Shown piece by piece: positions 6,034 through 9,863 of a DNA stretch of 9,863 nucleotides (the first letter of the stretch is position 1; each line of letters opens with the position of its first letter). The DNA is from Bacteroidia bacterium (lineage in GTDB: Bacteria; Bacteroidota; Bacteroidia; Chitinophagales; Saprospiraceae). The DNA lies in the NCBI GenBank assembly GCA_030432855.1, contig JAUILM010000155.1, forward strand, positions 1 to 9,863, in the 5' to 3' direction. The position numbers were made by a program, and so were the translations under genes. The notes under the pieces were generated by a model. That model did not search any database. It had not been told where the DNA came from and worked only from the letters and a program-made list of their open reading frames with translations.

Positions 6034-6066
6034 CAAATATCTTAACTTTCAGACATATCAATATGT
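6034..6066 (-). promoter_or_regulatory. Possible promoter and operator dyad of the dehydrogenase gene
   Basis: On the minus strand TTG (6061-6059), 17 bases, then GATATTTG (6041-6034), an imperfect match to TAnnTTTG. The -33 region lies within a perfect 14-bp dyad ACATAT-CA-ATATGT (6053-6066), a possible regulator site, for example for the AraC-type protein. Weak on sequence alone. Confidence 0.3.
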
Positions 6067-6118
6067 ATGTAACAAGGAATTGGTGGTATTTTCCCAAGGT
6101 ATTACTACTTGCGTCCCC

Positions 6119-7549
6119 TTATTGCAATCTTTTCTTTCGAAGCTGAGAAAAATATCCTGCATAATATTCTTCTAGTGCCAATACTTTTCCGTCATTTCCC
6201 CTAACGAAATGAACACGATCAGCAGGCCATCTTTCTATAAAGAAATCATCATTACCACCAAAATACATTTTTTCCATATCCATACCTCCCTTGCCAAATT
6301 GATAGTACAAATGTTGGTCCTCCTCACTTAATAGTATCACCACTTCATCATCCGGACTATCATCATACCGAAAATAGGTGCCGGTATAATCGGATAGGTC
6401 TTCATTTGATTCCTCATCCGACTCGTAATCCGGTATATATCTTGCCAGTACTTCCTGTGCTACTTGAATAAATAATTCTTTGGCGTCATAGAAGGTATTA
6501 TTGGTGTTGACCAACGTGACGATTGACAATTCTTGTTCCGGGAAAAAATATACCATACTCCAATATGTCTTATCCGCCCCTGAATGTCCCCAAAGAGGAG
6601 CCCCCAGAAAGCTGCCGCTTTTAACACCCAATCCATAACCTGATGTCAGCCCATTTCCCAGTTCTGTACGCGCACTCATGAGTTTAAATAGGGAGTCACT
6701 TATAAAAATATTATCTCTCAAGAAGAATGGTAAATGCACTAAGTCAATAGCGGAGGTAGTCAGCCCGCCATCACCTCGAAGCCACAACCATGGATCTCTA
6801 TGTACAATACTATCTTCCTTTATTTCGAAAAATTGGGTGAGACGTGCATCATGATTGTATCGATCTGCCATCAACCTAAAATTCATATTGGCGGGTACAT
6901 TTATCAAGGTATCGATCAAATCCTCAAAACGTACTCCTGTGGCCAACTCCATAATGTGAGGTAAGAGTTTAAAACCCGAATTACAATACCTATAAAATGT
7001 ACCGGGTTCAAAATCCAAGGCATTTCGAGTAAGAAAATCAACTACCTCCTGATCTTCAGGTGATGTTCCCTCATTAACATAGAGACTGTCGAAATGCGGA
7101 GCATACTCCTTCAACCCCGAAGTCATTGATATCAGATGCCTCAGCTTTATTTTTGAAGCCTGCTGAGCATTGGGATAGTCCGGTATTAATTCATCCAGCG
7201 TCTGATCAAGAGAAAGTACACCCTCCTCCACCAGTTTTAGGATCATAATAGATCCAACAAATTTGGATATTGATGCTAGATTAAATACTGTGCTTGTATT
7301 AACTAATTTCTTTCGAAGTGTGTCTGCATATCCAAATCCCTTATTATAAAGAGTATCACCTTCCGCAAGCACTGCTATCGAAAATCCTACAGTTTCTCCG
7401 TGTGAAATAAAGGTCCTGGCAACTGAATCAAGGCGGAATGAGAGATCACTTTTAGCAACGGGTGCTATAGAAGTAACTTGCTGCTTGCAACCCATTGCCA
7501 TTATCGATAGGAGGACTAATCCAAGTATATTGCAAATTCTTTCAATCAT
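6119..7549 (-). CDS. Lipoprotein serine hydrolase of the class C beta-lactamase / penicillin-binding-protein fold
   Basis: 476 residues from the chosen ATG. Residues 1-21 form a lipoprotein signal (hydrophobic ILGLVLLSIMAMG, then Cys 21), so it is probably lipid-anchored in the envelope. Catalytic motifs are all present: SISK (Ser 93, Lys 96), YCN (Tyr 188, Asn 190) and HSG (322-324) in place of KTG, as in many esterase and peptidase members. After about 370 comes a roughly 100-residue C-terminal domain rich in acidic residues and beta strands, seen in many Bacteroidota relatives. The frame is open to an ATG at 7624, but the extra 25 residues are basic and would bury the lipoprotein signal, so 7549 is preferred. 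Substrate could be an ester, D-amino-acid peptide or lactam; resistance is not implied. No clear terminator was seen before the dehydrogenase gene 115 bp away. Confidence 0.9.
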   Translation of the reverse strand: MIERICNILGLVLLSIMAMGCKQQVTSIAPVAKSDLSFRLDSVARTFISHGETVGFSIAVLAEGDTLYNKGFGYADTLRKKLVNTSTVFNLASISKFVGSIMILKLVEEGVLSLDQTLDELIPDYPNAQQASKIKLRHLISMTSGLKEYAPHFDSLYVNEGTSPEDQEVVDFLTRNALDFEPGTFYRYCNSGFKLLPHIMELATGVRFEDLIDTLINVPANMNFRLMADRYNHDARLTQFFEIKEDSIVHRDPWLWLRGDGGLTTSAIDLVHLPFFLRDNIFISDSLFKLMSARTELGNGLTSGYGLGVKSGSFLGAPLWGHSGADKTYWSMVYFFPEQELSIVTLVNTNNTFYDAKELFIQVAQEVLARYIPDYESDEESNEDLSDYTGTYFRYDDSPDDEVVILLSEEDQHLYYQFGKGGMDMEKMYFGGNDDFFIERWPADRVHFVRGNDGKVLALEEYYAGYFSQLRKKRLQ

Positions 7550-7668
7550 GCTTGAGGAATTAGGTGAGAAAATGCCATAAACTATTCTCTTCCTTTTTCT
7601 ATACAACTTTCTAAAATACAACAAAAAACGCTGTCCTCCCTTCCAAGATTGACCTACAGAAAATGCAT

Positions 7669-8337
7669 TTACCCTTCGTGCTCCAAAAAGTTCAAAAGGT
7701 AGTCATGTACTTCCTCCTGAATCTTTCTCATATCATCCGAACCGTAACTAATAGTATCATTCTTTGAGATCATCCAAATACTACATTCGTAAGTTGTACC
7801 TCCTACATCTATTTTAAGGGCATCTGCGAATACTCCATTGATTTCAGCAAAATCTGCTCGACTTCTCTCTGTTTGCTTACTTTTCATTTCAACGCCTCGC
7901 CGGATACTTCCGACATCAGATGATGTAAGTACTATACCCGTTTCTGGGACCTTGACTTGATAGGTGCCAAACCAACCCCGAGAAGTAAGCTTAGGTGTGT
8001 TTTCCATGCCAAATACTACGACCACCTGATCCCTTGCAAATTCATCCGGTAGTAAAAAGGTGGAAGTTCTTTGAGTCATTGTATAGCCACATGCCATCAA
8101 GACAATTAACACTACTTCAGCAGCCACCACTTTTGTATAACTGGTGGCAAAATATTGTCCCAGAAAATCGACGGCGAATAAAATCAGTGCAACCGGAAAA
8201 AAGTAAAAAAAACCTAGCATCCCCATTTTGTAAGGACCCGGGAAAAACAGATGATATAGAGATGTTGCCATTAAAATAGTTGAGAGCAAGGCAAATGGGG
8301 TCAAATTATATTTAACTCGTTTTATCACTTTTATCAT
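7669..8337 (-). CDS. Unrecognised protein with three N-terminal membrane helices and a soluble C-terminal domain
   Basis: 222 residues. Hydrophobic helices lie at about 13-32, 38-58 and 68-87, after a basic N-terminus (MIKVIKRVKY), so the N-terminus is probably cytoplasmic and the C-terminal domain outside the inner membrane. The soluble part (about 95-222) looks alpha+beta: VVVVFGMENTPKL, WFGTYQVKVPETGIVLTSSDVGS, then TTYECSIWMIS and a final amphipathic helix DMRKIQEEVHDYLLNFLEHE. There are two Cys (83 in helix 3, 185). I do not recognise a family. It precedes the serine hydrolase by 119 bp, and a good promoter candidate lies 61 bp upstream. Normal codon use and length support a real gene; function unknown. 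Confidence 0.82.
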   Translation of the reverse strand: MIKVIKRVKYNLTPFALLSTILMATSLYHLFFPGPYKMGMLGFFYFFPVALILFAVDFLGQYFATSYTKVVAAEVVLIVLMACGYTMTQRTSTFLLPDEFARDQVVVVFGMENTPKLTSRGWFGTYQVKVPETGIVLTSSDVGSIRRGVEMKSKQTERSRADFAEINGVFADALKIDVGGTTYECSIWMISKNDTISYGSDDMRKIQEEVHDYLLNFLEHEG

Positions 8338-8371
8338 TTTGGTCTACACAATGAGTGATTAGTGACCAAAA
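8337..8371 (-). promoter_or_regulatory. Inverted repeat abutting the start codon of the three-helix membrane protein gene
   Basis: On the minus strand TTTTGGTC (8371-8364) and GACCAAAA (8344-8337) form perfect 8-bp arms around a 19-nt loop. The last paired base is the A of the ATG. In RNA this hairpin would partly hide the start codon; alternatively it is a protein-binding dyad. Confidence 0.35.
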
Positions 8372-8398
8372 ATCCATAAGCGTATCAATAAAAGGTAT

Positions 8399-8429
8399 CA
8401 AATGTAGGCCTGTATTGTCTCAGATCACA
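8399..8429 (-). promoter_or_regulatory. Predicted promoter of the three-helix membrane protein gene
   Basis: On the minus strand TGTG (8429-8426), 19 bases, then TACATTTG (8406-8399), a full match to the TAnnTTTG -7 consensus. It lies 61 bp before the ATG. It is downstream of the inserted inverted-repeat element, so the element need not have disturbed it. Confidence 0.45.
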
Positions 8430-8470
8430 TGTATTTTGATGAGAGCCCATATAATTCGACCTTTGTTCAG

Positions 8471-8661
8471 CTAGTGGACTGTAACATTTAAATCGAGTGT
8501 ATCAATTGGTTTCTTTTGCACCAGCTCTTCATCATCAATAGCCTTACGTAGCTTGGCTATGTGCGGTATTGCTTCTACTGACGCAGAGTCAGCATCAGGA
8601 TTCGATCTGGCACAAAATAGCTCCAATTTATACTACCCATATAAGTGTTACAGTCCACTAG
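8471..8661. mobile_element. Small non-autonomous (MITE-like) element with terminal inverted repeats
   Basis: CTAGTGGACTGTAACA at 8471-8486 is repeated in perfect inverse at 8646-8661; the arms reach 20 bp with one mismatch. The element is about 183-191 bp and encodes no transposase. Both ends abut CTAG. Two readings fit: termini TGG...CCA with a 4-bp CTAG target duplication, or termini GTGG...CCAC with a TA duplication inside a CTAG target, as IS630/Tc1-like elements prefer. It sits immediately after the TAA stop of the acylase gene. Together with the promoter region at 8338-8470 it fills the 324-bp gap between genes. The element type is inferred from structure only, and no second copy is in the window. 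Confidence 0.6.
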
Positions 8662-9863
8662 TTACAATTTGTCAACTTCAACGGTATTCTTTTTCACCTC
8701 TTCCACAGTAAATGACGGGACCCGTAATTCCTTTTTCGAGAATAATTCCAACTGATCGCCATTATTGGGGGAATTTTTCTCACTAGAATTTCCATAACTC
8801 AGGAGTACTCGTGCCTGGACACTATCTCCAAACTCAATCACACCTACCCAGGAGTCACCGCCTCCTATGTACATATGATCTTCATCCATTCTACCCGGCC
8901 ATGCTACTCTCACTACACCTACCGATCCATCCACACCATTTCCCGGCAAGTTTTTTCCATTGTAGTCTATTCGGTAGTAATCTCCCCATTCCATGTCCAG
9001 CTTTCCAAATTTCTGTTGCAATTCGTCTACTGTGTTTTCCAACAGCTCCACCGCACGCGCTGGATCTGCAATACCATCAGGGCCACTCAGAGGGTCCTCC
9101 ATTTTCCACACAGTAGTGTAGTTCTGATTCTGCCAAAGGTTAAATTTCCTGGACCACATATAGAACAGTAGCATCCCCTTACTATCAACATCAGCGCTTC
9201 GATCCCATTCCTTCAGTACTTTCATGGCTTGCCTCGCCTTCTCCGAATCAGAGACTTCAATGGCCTTAAAAAGATCATCGAGTATTCTATCTGCAAACTC
9301 CAGTCGGGTCGATAGTTTATATGCCATGAGTTCTTCATAAGTGATCGACTCATCTTGCATGAGCATATGAGCAGATCGCTGGGGTCTATAAGCCATGTAT
9401 TTAGGTGCCATATAATCAGGGTAGTCATCCGGGTCAAGCACGGTCGGAATGGTACTGGTCCAGGGAGGATCGTTGGAGTTTTGAAGCCAACCTGTGGTCG
9501 GATTTTTCACTTTTGGCAGATCTTCATACGAATGAACTTCAGTCCAGATGTCGGTAGATTTACCTTCCGGAATGATGCGATTCCAATAGTCCCAATCTCC
9601 CTCACTTCGTTTAGGTACAAGGCCATTAAATAAATAAAAAATAGTACCCGCCTTGTCGGCATACATAACATTCCAAAAAGGAATCTGTGCCATTTTTAAT
9701 GCATTCTCAAACTCTTCGAAGGAATGGCTGTTGATCATGCGCCACCACTGCAACATCATGTTGGGACGATCCATACCCACCATACGGAGCGCTAAAATTT
9801 TATCATCAGATCGGTTCACGACGGGACCATGCATTGTTTTTAACACTGTGATCATCGTATCCA
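8662..9863 (-). CDS. Penicillin acylase family protein (Ntn-hydrolase), C-terminal part, 5' end outside the window
   Basis: 399 codons are visible and the frame runs off the right edge, so the internal Met at 9855 is not a start. Counting from that Met, family marks are TMHGPVV (7-13), WNVMYADKAGTIFYLFNG (61-78), the WLQNSNDPPW block (123-132), GGGDSWVGVIEFG (331-343) and YGNSS...SPNNGDQLELFS (354-373), the usual C-terminal signature. These are beta-subunit parts; the signal peptide, alpha subunit, autocleavage site and nucleophile Ser lie outside. Relatives hydrolyse amide bonds of acylated compounds, including N-acyl-homoserine lactones (PvdQ/QuiP group) and penicillins, usually in the periplasm. 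The WLQNSNDPPW block resembles the AHL-acylase side more than classical penicillin G acylase, but substrate cannot be settled. The stop codon is directly followed by the inverted-repeat element. Confidence 0.9.
   Translation of the reverse strand, partial: DTMITVLKTMHGPVVNRSDDKILALRMVGMDRPNMMLQWWRMINSHSFEEFENALKMAQIPFWNVMYADKAGTIFYLFNGLVPKRSEGDWDYWNRIIPEGKSTDIWTEVHSYEDLPKVKNPTTGWLQNSNDPPWTSTIPTVLDPDDYPDYMAPKYMAYRPQRSAHMLMQDESITYEELMAYKLSTRLEFADRILDDLFKAIEVSDSEKARQAMKVLKEWDRSADVDSKGMLLFYMWSRKFNLWQNQNYTTVWKMEDPLSGPDGIADPARAVELLENTVDELQQKFGKLDMEWGDYYRIDYNGKNLPGNGVDGSVGVVRVAWPGRMDEDHMYIGGGDSWVGVIEFGDSVQARVLLSYGNSSEKNSPNNGDQLELFSKKELRVPSFTVEEVKKNTVEVDKL

Noticed and set aside
2331..7549. A beta-lactam resistance cassette (BlaI, BlaR1 and beta-lactamase)
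   Set aside because: The M56 protein has no penicillin-binding sensor, the hydrolase has HSG instead of KTG and lies 3.4 kb away behind unrelated genes, and no operator copy is seen near it.
7550..7624. 25-residue N-terminal extension of the serine hydrolase
   Set aside because: The extension is basic and would place the lipoprotein signal and Cys inside the chain; the ATG at 7549 gives a standard lipoprotein.
8560..8700. Plus-strand frame starting MCGIAS, resembling a glutamine amidotransferase start
   Set aside because: Only the first five residues match; the frame crosses the inverted-repeat end into the antisense of the acylase gene and no domain follows.
8811..9171. Plus-strand open frames of 98-101 codons opposite the acylase gene
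   Set aside because: The sense-strand acylase motifs are clear; these are antisense shadows rich in His, Pro and Ser.

Overview
The window reads as chromosomal DNA from a member of the Bacteroidota, most likely a Cytophagales- or flavobacteria-like marine or soil bacterium. The reasons are an AT-rich composition, an M56 peptidase fused to a TonB C-terminal domain and a CarboxypepD_reg-like domain (a combination typical of this phylum), and TTG-N(17-20)-TAnnTTTG promoter signals in place of sigma70 boxes. All nine real genes lie on the minus strand and are described in that direction. No rRNA, tRNA, CRISPR array or phage module was seen.

From the right edge leftwards: the C-terminal two-thirds of a penicillin-acylase-family (Ntn) hydrolase (8662 to beyond 9863); a roughly 190-bp element with near-perfect terminal inverted repeats inserted directly behind its stop codon (8471-8661); an unrecognised protein with three membrane helices (7669-8337); a lipoprotein serine hydrolase of the class C beta-lactamase fold (6119-7549); an MDR-type zinc-independent dehydrogenase or quinone reductase (4997-6004), followed after 36 bp by an AraC-type regulator carrying two complete DNA-binding domains (3860-4960); a small NTF2/SnoaL-like protein (3428-3778); and a secreted YHS-domain protein (2897-3358) with a strong terminator.

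The left part is a two-gene BlaI/BlaR1-type unit. A BlaI-like repressor (2331-2693) overlaps by ATGA with an M56 membrane metallopeptidase whose periplasmic part carries TonB_C and CarboxypepD_reg-like domains (589-2334). Three copies of a 16-bp dyad, AACTAA-N4-TTAGTT, surround the predicted promoter of this unit, so it is very probably self-repressed and released by proteolysis, as in BlaR1/BlaI. It ends in a strong bidirectional terminator (527-559).

Bases 1-588 hold no intact gene. They contain what looks like the degraded N-terminus of a REP-associated tyrosine transposase (RAYT) on the plus strand, followed by an array of alternating 25-bp hairpin palindromes in imperfect units of about 160 bp, which resembles a REP/BIME array.

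The points most worth following up are the repressor operator cluster, the tandem-DBD AraC protein, the REP-like array beside a RAYT remnant, the small inverted-repeat element behind the acylase gene, and the three-domain M56 fusion. No gene cluster here can be firmly called a new system.
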